Source of the DNA: HIMB59 sp038124765
Lineage (GTDB): Bacteria > Pseudomonadota > Alphaproteobacteria > HIMB59
Assembly: GCA_038124765.1 (NCBI GenBank)
Contig: JAYPCO010000028.1
Span: forward strand, 1 to 14,513
Direction: 5' to 3'
Length of the DNA: 14,513 nt
Shown here: positions 8,269 to 14,513 of the stretch, one piece after another
Layout of the letters: each line of letters opens with the position of its first letter
Numbering within the stretch: position 1 is the stretch's first letter
Position numbers and translations under genes: made by a program
The notes under the pieces: model-generated
Databases searched by the model: none
What the model saw: only the letters and a program-made list of their open reading frames with translations
What the model was told of the DNA's origin: nothing

Positions 8269-9336
8269 TTAATAATAAACCCTCTTGGCGTTTTTACCCA
8301 AGGAAATCAGAATTTCATGTTCATTGGTCCCAGTTTGAAGCGCAATGTTTTCATAAGATTGATGAGGTCCTAAAATTTCAACTGGTTTACCTAAATAAAG
8401 ATATTTTTCAGGAACATTACTTACATCAATTGTTATTAAATCCATGGATACTCTTCCTACAATCGGACACTTAAATTTTTCAATATAGACGTTTGCCTGA
8501 TTACTACCGCTTCTTAAAAAACCATCTGAATATCCAAAATCGATGGTAGCAACTTTTAAAGTTTTTTTGGCTTTAAATGTTTTACTATAACCAATGGTTT
8601 GATTTTTAGCTACGTTGGCTATTTGAAGAATAGGTGCGTAGATACTCATCACAGGTTTAAGTCCAAAACTTTTTCGAACAAAAGGGTTGATTCCATAAAG
8701 ACTTTTGCCAGGGCGAACAAAATCTAAATGAAATTTTTTATTAAGAAAAATTCCACCTGAGTTTGCTATGCTCATAGGTTTATTAAAGCTAGTATTGATT
8801 TGAATTAGATCATTTAATTGCCTTCTAGATCCATTTAAATCTCCATCATCAGAAGAAGTAAGGTGAGACATGACTGCCAAAAGATTTTTTTGATTGATAT
8901 GTTTTAGTAGTTTTGGGGTTTCAGAAACTTTAAACCCTAAGCGATTCATTCCAGTATCAAAATGTAAAATGAATTTTAGGGCTGGATGGTTTTTTAAAAG
9001 TATTAATTGATCAAAATTATTTATAATCGGGGTTATACGATGATTGCTAATAGTTTTGATATTTTCTAAAGTTGTAAACCCACCCAGTAAATTTATTGAA
9101 CACTTAGAGTTAATTCCCCTAAGTTCTAAGGCGTCGTCTAATCGAGCGACATAGAAACTGTTACACCCTGCTTTTCTTAGAGTTTTGAATGTATGTTTCA
9201 TTCCATGGCCATAGGCATCACCTTTTATGACGCCCATAACTTGAGATTTTCCAACCTTTTTTTGAATAATTCTAAAATTATGGTTTAGATTTTGAGATGA
9301 TATGAATATTTGCTTATTATTAATTTTATTTTTCAT
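8269..9336 (-). CDS. alr: Alanine racemase
   Basis: This PLP enzyme interconverts L- and D-alanine in the cytoplasm, supplying D-alanine for peptidoglycan. From the ATG at 9336 the protein has 355 residues, the family norm. The PLP lysine is K38 in VMGVIKGDAYGHG. HFDTGMNRLGF holds the conserved Arg (R131). SHLTSSDD, ANSGGIF and RPGKSLYG form the phosphate and barrel sites. FGYSDGFLR holds the second catalytic base Y269, and GRVSMDLITID opens the C-terminal substrate-entry segment. A GTG at 9357, in frame, would add seven residues. The ATG is preferred because it puts the PLP lysine at the usual distance and the extra residues match nothing. Neither start has a clear Shine-Dalgarno sequence. 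It is cotranscribed with the downstream acyl-CoA dehydrogenase (3-base gap) and divergent from proX. Confidence 0.95.
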   Translation of the reverse strand: MKNKINNKQIFISSQNLNHNFRIIQKKVGKSQVMGVIKGDAYGHGMKHTFKTLRKAGCNSFYVARLDDALELRGINSKCSINLLGGFTTLENIKTISNHRITPIINNFDQLILLKNHPALKFILHFDTGMNRLGFKVSETPKLLKHINQKNLLAVMSHLTSSDDGDLNGSRRQLNDLIQINTSFNKPMSIANSGGIFLNKKFHLDFVRPGKSLYGINPFVRKSFGLKPVMSIYAPILQIANVAKNQTIGYSKTFKAKKTLKVATIDFGYSDGFLRSGSNQANVYIEKFKCPIVGRVSMDLITIDVSNVPEKYLYLGKPVEILGPHQSYENIALQTGTNEHEILISLGKNAKRVYY

Positions 9337-9387
9337 TTCAAGCTTTTTTTGTTCCACTTTGTGAATTTTTTTACTTCTTCAGCGCTC

Positions 9388-9404
9388 TATATTATCTTAA
9401 TATA
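9388..9404. repeat. 17-bp dyad in the alr/proX divergent region
   Basis: TATATTA-TCT-TAATATA is a perfect inverted repeat with 7-base arms around a 3-base centre, located between the divergent alr and proX starts. Its size and place suit an operator or overlapping AT-rich -10 elements on both strands. No regulator is known from this window. Chance is not excluded in such AT-rich DNA. Confidence 0.4.
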
Positions 9405-9411
9405 AACATAT

Positions 9412-9423
9412 CTATTATAATAG
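9412..9423. promoter_or_regulatory. Palindromic CTATTATAATAG upstream of proX
   Basis: This is a perfect 12-base palindrome that contains a consensus TATAAT on each strand (plus 9416-9421, minus 9419-9414). It could be a -10 element or an operator half. As a proX -10 it would place the transcript start almost on the Shine-Dalgarno sequence, and no good -35 is seen on either strand, so a role as promoter is doubtful. Confidence 0.35.
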
Positions 9424-9428
9424 GAAAT

Positions 9429-9433
9429 GGAGG
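9429..9433 (+). promoter_or_regulatory. Strong Shine-Dalgarno site of proX
   Basis: GGAGG lies five bases before the proX ATG. It is the only strong ribosome binding site in the window. The other genes show no such purine block and mostly rely on abutting or overlapping stops. It predicts high translation of the binding protein. Confidence 0.85.
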
Positions 9434-9438
9434 AATAA

Positions 9439-10380
9439 ATGAAAAAAATCGTTTCATTATTTTATGCATTGGTTCTGACAGCTGGCTTATCAGTAACAGC
9501 TAACGCTGCAGATCCGGTGAGAATACCAGTTCTGAACTGGTCTAGCCAAATCGTTATGTCAAACGTGATGAGCCAGATCTTTCAAGAATTAGGGTATGAG
9601 ACTGAATTAGTTCCAGCTGACTCAGTAGCTCGTTATGAGGCTCTTAGAGTTGGTGAGTTACATACAGCTCATGAAACTTGGCAGTCAACAATGGCAAAAC
9701 CTTTCTATGAAGCTATGGATAAAGGTGGTGTGATTGATACTGGTAACCACAAGGCTCCAACTCTTGAAGAGATGGGTGTACCAAACTGGGTAGTTGAACA
9801 AAATCTTTGCCCTGGATTACCAAGCTGGGAAGCAATGCTTTCACCTGATTGTGCGAAAAATTTCGTAACAGCAGACTCAGATGGCAAAGGTAGATGGTTA
9901 GAGGGTCCAATCGAATGGCATGGAAATGTTATTCCAGAGAGAGTAGAGGCTCTTGGTCTTTCTGACTTATGGACTGTTAAATTTGCTGGTAGTGCTGATG
10001 CACTTTGGGCTGAACTTGCAGCTGCTAAAAAAGAAGGAAGAGGAACAGTGGTATTTAACTGGACACCAAACTTCACTGACTATGAAGGTTATACCTTTAT
10101 TGAGTTCCCTCCATACTTCCAAGGATGTCGTATTGAAGACGGCGGTTCATTGGAAACAGCAGGTTGTGGTTCTCCAATTGGTTGGTTAAAGAAGGGCGCA
10201 CACATTAAGTTCCCAATTACTCATCCAAAAGCATATAAGTTCTATTCAAAGATGATTTTTGACTCCACTCAAATTGGTGAGATGGCAAGTTATGTTGACC
10301 TAGATGGAATGACACATGCTGAAGCTGCTACAGCTTTTATTGCTAACAATCGTGCATTAATGGACGAGTGGAAGCAGTAA
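9439..10380 (+). CDS. proX: ProX-type periplasmic binding protein for glycine betaine or related quaternary amines
   Basis: This OpuAC-family substrate-binding protein of a betaine/choline-type ABC transporter has 313 residues. The N-terminus (MKKIVSLF, hydrophobic stretch, ANA before ADP) is a clear Sec signal peptide with likely cleavage after A23. The mature part begins with RIPVLNWSSQIVMSNV and includes HETWQST (78-84), VVFNWTPN (204-211) and GSPIGWLKKG (244-253). Trp residues such as W34, W81 and W208 are candidates for the aromatic cage that holds a trimethylammonium group. Four cysteines (C124, C138, C230, C243) could form two periplasmic disulfides. Codon use is biased (about half of Phe codons are TTC, against mostly TTT in ETF-QO), and with the strong ribosome site this indicates high expression. 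It leads the operon with proV and proW. Ligand could be glycine betaine, choline, carnitine, DMSP or TMAO. Confidence 0.92.
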   Translation: MKKIVSLFYALVLTAGLSVTANAADPVRIPVLNWSSQIVMSNVMSQIFQELGYETELVPADSVARYEALRVGELHTAHETWQSTMAKPFYEAMDKGGVIDTGNHKAPTLEEMGVPNWVVEQNLCPGLPSWEAMLSPDCAKNFVTADSDGKGRWLEGPIEWHGNVIPERVEALGLSDLWTVKFAGSADALWAELAAAKKEGRGTVVFNWTPNFTDYEGYTFIEFPPYFQGCRIEDGGSLETAGCGSPIGWLKKGAHIKFPITHPKAYKFYSKMIFDSTQIGEMASYVDLDGMTHAEAATAFIANNRALMDEWKQ

Positions 10381-10392
10381 TATAAAACTTTA

Positions 10393-10419
10393 ACTACCCC
10401 TCTTAACTTGAGGGGTAGT
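10393..10419 (+). other. Intercistronic stem-loop between proX and proV
   Basis: A perfect 10-bp stem (ACTACCCCTC with GAGGGGTAGT) surrounds a 7-base loop, TTAACTT. It starts 12 bases after the proX stop. What follows on the plus strand is GCTTAAAAAATTC, not a T run, so it is not a standard Rho-independent terminator. In ABC operons, hairpins after the binding-protein gene often protect the upstream mRNA or partially terminate transcription, giving more binding protein than membrane components. That role is inferred here. Confidence 0.8.
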
Positions 10420-10442
10420 GCTTAAAAAATTCAATATCAAAA

Positions 10443-11462
10443 ATGACAACACCCGTAATCGATTGCGCGTCAGTTTATAAAATTTTTGGCAATAATGCCG
10501 AAAAACTCCTAAATGAATCTAATGGCAATGTTGATGCAAAAACTTTTCAGGAAGCTGGTTGTATTGTAGGGGTTAATAACGCTTCATTCACTGTCAATAA
10601 GGGTGAAATGTTAGTTGTAATGGGCTTATCAGGTTCGGGTAAGTCAACATTACTGCGATGCATTTCAAGACTTACTGATGCTACTGCTGGAAAAATTTTA
10701 ATCGATGGTGAAGATATTTGTTTAATGAATAACAAGCAATTAATTGAGCTGAGGAGAGAAAAGATGGGAATGGTATTTCAAAACTTCGCTCTCTTACCGC
10801 ATAAAACAGTCATTGAAAATATAGCTTTCCCATTGCTGATTAAAGGCACTTCCCTTGATAATAGTATGTATAAAGCAAAGGAAATGGTTGAGTTGGTTGG
10901 CTTAAAGGGCAGAGAAAATTATTTTCCAAGAGAACTATCTGGCGGCCAACAACAACGTGTTGGTATTGCAAGATCATTAGCCGTTGAACCAGATATTTGG
11001 TTTTTAGATGAACCTTTTTCTGCATTAGACCCTTTAATAAGAAAAGAAATGCAAGATGAATTCTTAAGGTTGCAGAGTGTACTTAATAAAACAATCATGT
11101 TTGTTACTCATGATTTTGATGAGGCTTTAAGATTAGCTGATCGTATAGCTATTATGAAAGATGGAATCATCGAACAATTAGACACACCAGGAAATATTGT
11201 TTTAAATCCAGCAACAGATTATGTCAAAAAGTTTACCCAAGATGTTCCTCGTGAAAAAGTGCTCAAAGTAAATTCTGTAATGGATAAATCTACTGAAGGC
11301 ATAGGATCTGACACGGTTTCATCTAATGCTTTATTGTCGACAGTTGCTGAAAAAATATTAAGTAGTCAGAGTACTTTAGGTGTAATTGACCCTAACTCTA
11401 AAAAAGTTGTAGGGTCTATTAGTCAAGCTAAAGTTATTAAGATTTTGTTCGGTGGACAATAA
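10443..11462 (+). CDS. proV: ABC transporter ATPase, ProV/OpuAA type
   Basis: This 339-residue ATPase energises quaternary-amine uptake on the cytoplasmic face. The N-terminal VYKIFGNNAEK and a spacer before GVNNASF are characteristic of ProV/OpuAA. Walker A GLSGSGKST is at 61-69, the Q-loop VFQNFALLPH at 111-120, signature LSGGQQQ from 165, Walker B IWFLDEP from 185 and the H-loop His at 223 in VTHDFDEA. Residues after about 270 form a shortened C-terminal domain ending in STLGVIDPNSKKVVGSISQAKV, which looks like a CBS-type motif. E. coli ProV is about 400 residues with two CBS motifs, so this one is truncated, and the osmosensing tail may be reduced. It follows the stem-loop and has no evident Shine-Dalgarno sequence. 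Its last 11 bases overlap the proW start. Confidence 0.96.
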   Translation: MTTPVIDCASVYKIFGNNAEKLLNESNGNVDAKTFQEAGCIVGVNNASFTVNKGEMLVVMGLSGSGKSTLLRCISRLTDATAGKILIDGEDICLMNNKQLIELRREKMGMVFQNFALLPHKTVIENIAFPLLIKGTSLDNSMYKAKEMVELVGLKGRENYFPRELSGGQQQRVGIARSLAVEPDIWFLDEPFSALDPLIRKEMQDEFLRLQSVLNKTIMFVTHDFDEALRLADRIAIMKDGIIEQLDTPGNIVLNPATDYVKKFTQDVPREKVLKVNSVMDKSTEGIGSDTVSSNALLSTVAEKILSSQSTLGVIDPNSKKVVGSISQAKVIKILFGGQ

Positions 11463-13518
11463 CATTATATCAAGATTTAAGAATTCCAAATTAATACAAT
11501 TTGGGTTCCTATTAATAATTTTTCTTATTTTATATTTTTCCATATCGCATGAAGAGGGTAACAATTTCTGGAGGTTTCCACCTTTATTAAAAGCCGTTCC
11601 GTTAGCCTTAAATGAATTTATTTATGAAACCGTATACGGATTATTTCCTATTAAAACCTGGGATCCAATATTTGAAATGTGGGAAGAAAAATCAAGTATT
11701 AGAATTGCTACTCAATTTTTCTCACAAGGTCTAAACATTGCCATTACATTTGTTAGAGAGTTGCTTTTAGGGGGCACTAAAACTATTAAACTTTTTATAT
11801 CAGACTCCTTTGTAACATCGCATCATTGGCATTGGTTTGCCATTCCATGGCCAGCCTTCGTGGCGGCAACTTTTTTCTTGGGTCAACAATTAGGGGGCAC
11901 AAGATTGGGTTTACTTGGCGCTATTGGCACTACTTATATCGCTGTCTTTGGCCAATGGGTCCCATCAATAGAAACCTTTTCTTTTGTCGTTGTCACTACT
12001 CCAATTTGTTTTGTGCTTGGACTGAGTTTAGGAATTTGGGGATATTTAAGCAAACGAGTAGAAACTGCCTTACAACCAGTGCTTAATGTTATGCAAACTA
12101 TGCCTCAATTTGCATATTTAGTTCCTATTATTGCGCTATTTGGTTTGGGTGATCACGCTGGATCATTAGCAACTATTGTTATTGCGACGCCACCAATGAT
12201 TAGGAACACTATATTAGGTTTAAAAAAAGTACCCCCAGAGGTAGTTGAAGCGGGCCTAATGAGCGGATGCACAAAAAGACAATTAATGTTCAAGGTTCTA
12301 ATACCCACAGCTCGAAAAGATATTTTAAACGGACTGAATACGGCAATTATGCAGTGCCTAGCAATGGTTGTTATTGCATCGTTTGTTGGCGCAAAAGGAC
12401 TTGGTTTAGATTTAAAGATTGCTTTAAATAGTTTGAAAATTGGTAAAGCGGCTGAGGCAGGTTTATGTATTGTTATTATTGCCGTTATTCTAGATCGTTA
12501 TACAAATGCATGGGCAAATAAAGTAAATGATTATTTTGCTGATTTGACTTTTTATCAAAGAAATCGTTTTTGGGTTTTATCTGCAATCAGCTTAGTAATA
12601 TTTTCGATAATCGCATTTATTGGCTCAAATATTTTTTCTAAAATAAATTACTTCTATATCATCCCAATTGAAAAAGGTATTTCAATAGGACCGTATATCG
12701 ATAATGCGGTAGATTGGGTTTGGGATACATTCTTTTTCGCATTAAATGAATTCAACAAATTTTTAATTACTAATGTCCTTGTTCCTATGAAAAAAGCTTA
12801 CTTAGGAATGCCAGTTATTTCAACTTTCGTATTTGCAATGGGCGTCGGATTTATTATTGGTGGATTCAGAGTAGCCGCAATTGTTTTTTCACTATTATTG
12901 TTTATTGCTCTCTCAGAGTATTGGGATCGAGCTTTGATTACAATGTATATGGCAACTTTTGCAGTGATTGTTGCATCAATTAATGGATTAATTATTGGAA
13001 CTATATTCTCCCAAACAGAAAGAGGATCAAAGTTTATTCTCACCGTATGTGATTTTTTTGAAACGTTCCCATCTTTTGTCTATCTAATACCAGTGATCTT
13101 TTTATTTAATATAACTGACACTTCAGTACTTATTGCGGCTATTGTCTATGCTACAGTGCCCGCGACCCGATACACAGTATGGGGGCTCAAAAGTGTTCCT
13201 ATTCAATTGCATGAGGCTGGCACAATGTCAGGCGTTAACAAACTCCAAAGATGGTCCAATATTGAGATACCTCTAGCATCACCGCATATGATGCTGGGTG
13301 TAAACCAAACCCTTGTATTTGGTATGCAGTTAGTGATATTAGGCGCTTTGATTGGCACTGACGATTTAGGCCAGATGATATTCTCATCTCTATCAAGACC
13401 AGATGGTGCTGGTTTAGCTCTTGTTTTAGGTACTTGTGTTGCCTTCATTACTATTTCAGTGGATGTCATTATTAGAAAATGGGCAGAGGATAGAAAAAAA
13501 GCACTAGGTATTGATTAA
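11452..13518 (+). CDS. proW: Fused double ProW-type permease of quaternary-amine ABC transporter
   Basis: This 688-residue membrane protein is about twice the usual ProW length and holds two complete permease units. The first has LNVMQTMPQFAYLVPII (211-227) and an EAA loop EAGLMSGCTKRQ...LIP (266-285). The second has FFETFPSFVYLIPVIF (535-550) and an EAA loop EAGTMSGVNKLQ...EIP (588-607). Each unit is followed by the hydrophobic segments expected of the MetI-like fold, and each half also has its own extra N-terminal membrane region. Two ProV copies would dock on the two EAA loops. The start is a GTG inside the end of proV. The next Met is residue 76, which would lose the first membrane helix (about 14-31), so the GTG is preferred. 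Overlap with proV implies translational coupling. The stop abuts the SMR gene. Confidence 0.94.
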   Translation: MDNNIISRFKNSKLIQFGFLLIIFLILYFSISHEEGNNFWRFPPLLKAVPLALNEFIYETVYGLFPIKTWDPIFEMWEEKSSIRIATQFFSQGLNIAITFVRELLLGGTKTIKLFISDSFVTSHHWHWFAIPWPAFVAATFFLGQQLGGTRLGLLGAIGTTYIAVFGQWVPSIETFSFVVVTTPICFVLGLSLGIWGYLSKRVETALQPVLNVMQTMPQFAYLVPIIALFGLGDHAGSLATIVIATPPMIRNTILGLKKVPPEVVEAGLMSGCTKRQLMFKVLIPTARKDILNGLNTAIMQCLAMVVIASFVGAKGLGLDLKIALNSLKIGKAAEAGLCIVIIAVILDRYTNAWANKVNDYFADLTFYQRNRFWVLSAISLVIFSIIAFIGSNIFSKINYFYIIPIEKGISIGPYIDNAVDWVWDTFFFALNEFNKFLITNVLVPMKKAYLGMPVISTFVFAMGVGFIIGGFRVAAIVFSLLLFIALSEYWDRALITMYMATFAVIVASINGLIIGTIFSQTERGSKFILTVCDFFETFPSFVYLIPVIFLFNITDTSVLIAAIVYATVPATRYTVWGLKSVPIQLHEAGTMSGVNKLQRWSNIEIPLASPHMMLGVNQTLVFGMQLVILGALIGTDDLGQMIFSSLSRPDGAGLALVLGTCVAFITISVDVIIRKWAEDRKKALGID

Positions 13519-13851
13519 GTGTTAAAGTTTTTTTATTTGTTTCTCTCAATTGTATTTGAGGTAGCAGGTACCATCTCCTTAAAATTATCTGATGGGTATA
13601 CAAAAATACTGCCAACCATTTCAATGGCAGTCTGCTATATCATTTGTTTTTATTTTCTGTCTCGTTGTATGAACCAATTTGCTTCTATTGGTTATGTGTA
13701 TGCGGTTTGGTCGGGAATAGGTATCTGCTTTATTACGATCATCGGTATATATTTATTTGGTAACAAAGTGGATATGATGGGGGTTTTAGGATTATCGCTT
13801 ATTATAATCGGCGCTGTTGTGTTAAACTTATTTTCAAAGATGTCACATTAA
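13519..13851 (+). CDS. Small multidrug resistance (SMR) family transporter, EmrE-like
   Basis: This protein of 110 residues has four predicted membrane helices (about 2-20, 32-50, 57-78, 86-106), the standard SMR size. E14 in the first helix, the proton and cation binding residue of EmrE, is present. YVYAVWSGIGI (59-69) carries the helix-3 Tyr and Trp of the binding pocket, and VDMMGVLGLSLIIIGAVVLNL (84-104) is the dimerisation helix. The pattern is closer to EmrE/QacE than to guanidine exporters of the Gdx/SugE type. GTG at 13519 directly follows the proW stop (TAA|GTG), and this start places Glu exactly at position 14 as in EmrE. Such proteins act as antiparallel dimers exchanging quaternary cations for protons. 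Placement in a betaine uptake operon suggests export of quaternary ammonium compounds. The physiological substrate is unknown. Confidence 0.92.
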   Translation: MLKFFYLFLSIVFEVAGTISLKLSDGYTKILPTISMAVCYIICFYFLSRCMNQFASIGYVYAVWSGIGICFITIIGIYLFGNKVDMMGVLGLSLIIIGAVVLNLFSKMSH

Positions 13852-14513
13852 ATGATTATACCTAGAATCACTAAACCTTACGAGCCAGGTCTACCAGCAT
13901 TAGGTAATGATTTAGAAAACTATTTAGTGACTGCCGGAGGTTCTCTTACTTTAAAGTTAGAGCAAGGCGATAAAATAAAAATTATTAATTTAGAGGGGTT
14001 ACAACAGGCCGAGTTAGTTGTTTTTAACGCAAAAGGCAAATGTGATTTAAGTCCTTTAAGTCTAAAAAAAGAACATAGCGGTGATTTAACTAAAAATATT
14101 TTAACCAGTAATGATGAGTCTGCTCAAATAGCATCGCAAAAACTTCGCCGTTTAGGTCATGAAGTAAATTCAATCAATCAATCCATTTTGGTTTTTTCTA
14201 AAGATGCTCTGGCTAACTCCATTGAAGAATTTACATCCAGTGAAAGCTCTATATGTATCATTTCTGCACCAGGTCACAGTGAAATAACCCATGAGGAAAT
14301 ACCCGCCTCAGAATTAAGAGTCATTGTTCAGCGTGCAAGGAAAAGAGAAGAGGGTGAATTTTTATTGCCTGATCCTTTAGCAGACCCTGTGGAAGAGATT
14401 TTTGTCAAACGATACACAGCAATGTCTTATGAGGTTCAAGAGGGTGATTATATTCAAATTATTGATGTGCAAGGAAGACAATGCAGTGATTTTATGGCAT
14501 TTGATGCAAAGAA
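13852..14513 (+). CDS. DUF1989-containing protein, N-terminal part (cut by window end)
   Basis: The frame is open from the ATG (TAA|ATG junction with the SMR gene) to the window end, giving 220 residues without a stop. The part visible holds two related segments: residues 29-62 (GGSLTLKLEQGDKIKIINLEG, continuing to AELVVFNAKGK) and 187-220 (YEVQEGDYIQIIDVQGRQ, continuing to SDFMAFDAK). The second matches the start of DUF1989, a domain of urea-carboxylase-associated proteins. The first looks like a diverged copy. In marine Alphaproteobacteria, to my recollection, similar N-termini occur on large proteins with a C-terminal GcvT (aminomethyltransferase) domain, and that would fit this methylamine operon. 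The C-terminal part is not in view, so this remains inference. No signal peptide or membrane helix is seen, implying a cytosolic protein. Reaction unknown. Confidence 0.8.
   Translation, partial: MIIPRITKPYEPGLPALGNDLENYLVTAGGSLTLKLEQGDKIKIINLEGLQQAELVVFNAKGKCDLSPLSLKKEHSGDLTKNILTSNDESAQIASQKLRRLGHEVNSINQSILVFSKDALANSIEEFTSSESSICIISAPGHSEITHEEIPASELRVIVQRARKREEGEFLLPDPLADPVEEIFVKRYTAMSYEVQEGDYIQIIDVQGRQCSDFMAFDAK

Noticed and set aside
9416..9421. Consensus TATAAT as the proX promoter -10
   Set aside because: There is no -35-like hexamer at 16-18 bases upstream, and transcription would begin at the Shine-Dalgarno sequence. It is kept only as part of a palindrome.
9705..10076. 123-codon open frame on the minus strand inside proX
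   Set aside because: It is fully antisense to a well-conserved gene with strong codon bias, has no ribosome site, and its translation resembles no known family. It is a shadow frame.
10393..10432. Rho-independent terminator after proX
   Set aside because: The hairpin is strong but is followed by an A-rich, not T-rich, stretch on the plus strand. The minus-strand side also lacks a continuous T run, and proV continues the same operon.
13203..13469. 88-codon minus-strand frame within proW
   Set aside because: It is antisense to the conserved second EAA loop region of the permease and has no supporting signal.
6502..14513. A DMSP demethylation (dmdABCD) operon
   Set aside because: Only a possible DmdC-like dehydrogenase is present. 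No DmdA, DmdB or DmdD gene is visible, and the acyl-CoA dehydrogenase is paired with alr instead.
1..14513. Mobile elements, CRISPR arrays, tRNA or rRNA genes
   Set aside because: No transposase or integrase frame, regularly spaced repeat, or tRNA-like cloverleaf was seen. Genes cover nearly every base.

Overview
The window looks like a piece of an AT-rich, gene-dense alphaproteobacterial chromosome, most likely from a marine oligotroph of the SAR11/HIMB59/AEGEAN-169 kind. This rests on the low G+C (about one third by eye, not counted), the near absence of intergenic DNA, several TAA|ATG or TAA|GTG gene junctions, and a gene set devoted to methylated amines and respiration. The taxonomic placement is inference. 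No mobile element, rRNA, tRNA or CRISPR array was found, and no stretch longer than about 100 bases lacks a gene.

Layout, left to right. (1) Bases 1-2550, plus strand: the last 38 codons of a probable choline/ethanolamine-kinase-type phosphotransferase, abutting a dimethylglycine/sarcosine-dehydrogenase-like flavoenzyme with a C-terminal folate-binding GcvT domain. (2) 2540-3091, minus strand: a NUDIX hydrolase of the ADP-ribose pyrophosphatase type, overlapping the flavoenzyme tail to tail by 11 bases. (3) 3138-6501, plus strand: etfB, etfA and ETF:ubiquinone oxidoreductase, the complete route from ETF-dependent dehydrogenases to the quinone pool. (4) 6502-9336, minus strand: alanine racemase followed by a long acyl-CoA dehydrogenase (AcdA/DmdC-like) that abuts the ETF-QO gene tail to tail. 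(5) 9439-14513, plus strand: a quaternary-amine ABC transporter operon made of a ProX-type binding protein, an intercistronic stem-loop, ProV ATPase, a fused double-length ProW permease, an EmrE-type SMR protein and the start of a DUF1989-containing protein cut by the window end.

How they could work together (inference from family knowledge): ProX-ProV-ProW import glycine betaine or related compounds. After removal of the first methyl group elsewhere in the genome, the DMGDH-like enzyme oxidises the N-methyl group, passes one-carbon units to tetrahydrofolate and electrons to ETF. ETF-QO then delivers those electrons to ubiquinone. The acyl-CoA dehydrogenase is a second ETF client. The SMR protein, translated without a gap after the permease, may export excess quaternary cations. 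The least understood pieces are the fused permease, the SMR gene in this operon, and the internally repeated DUF1989-type protein at the right edge.
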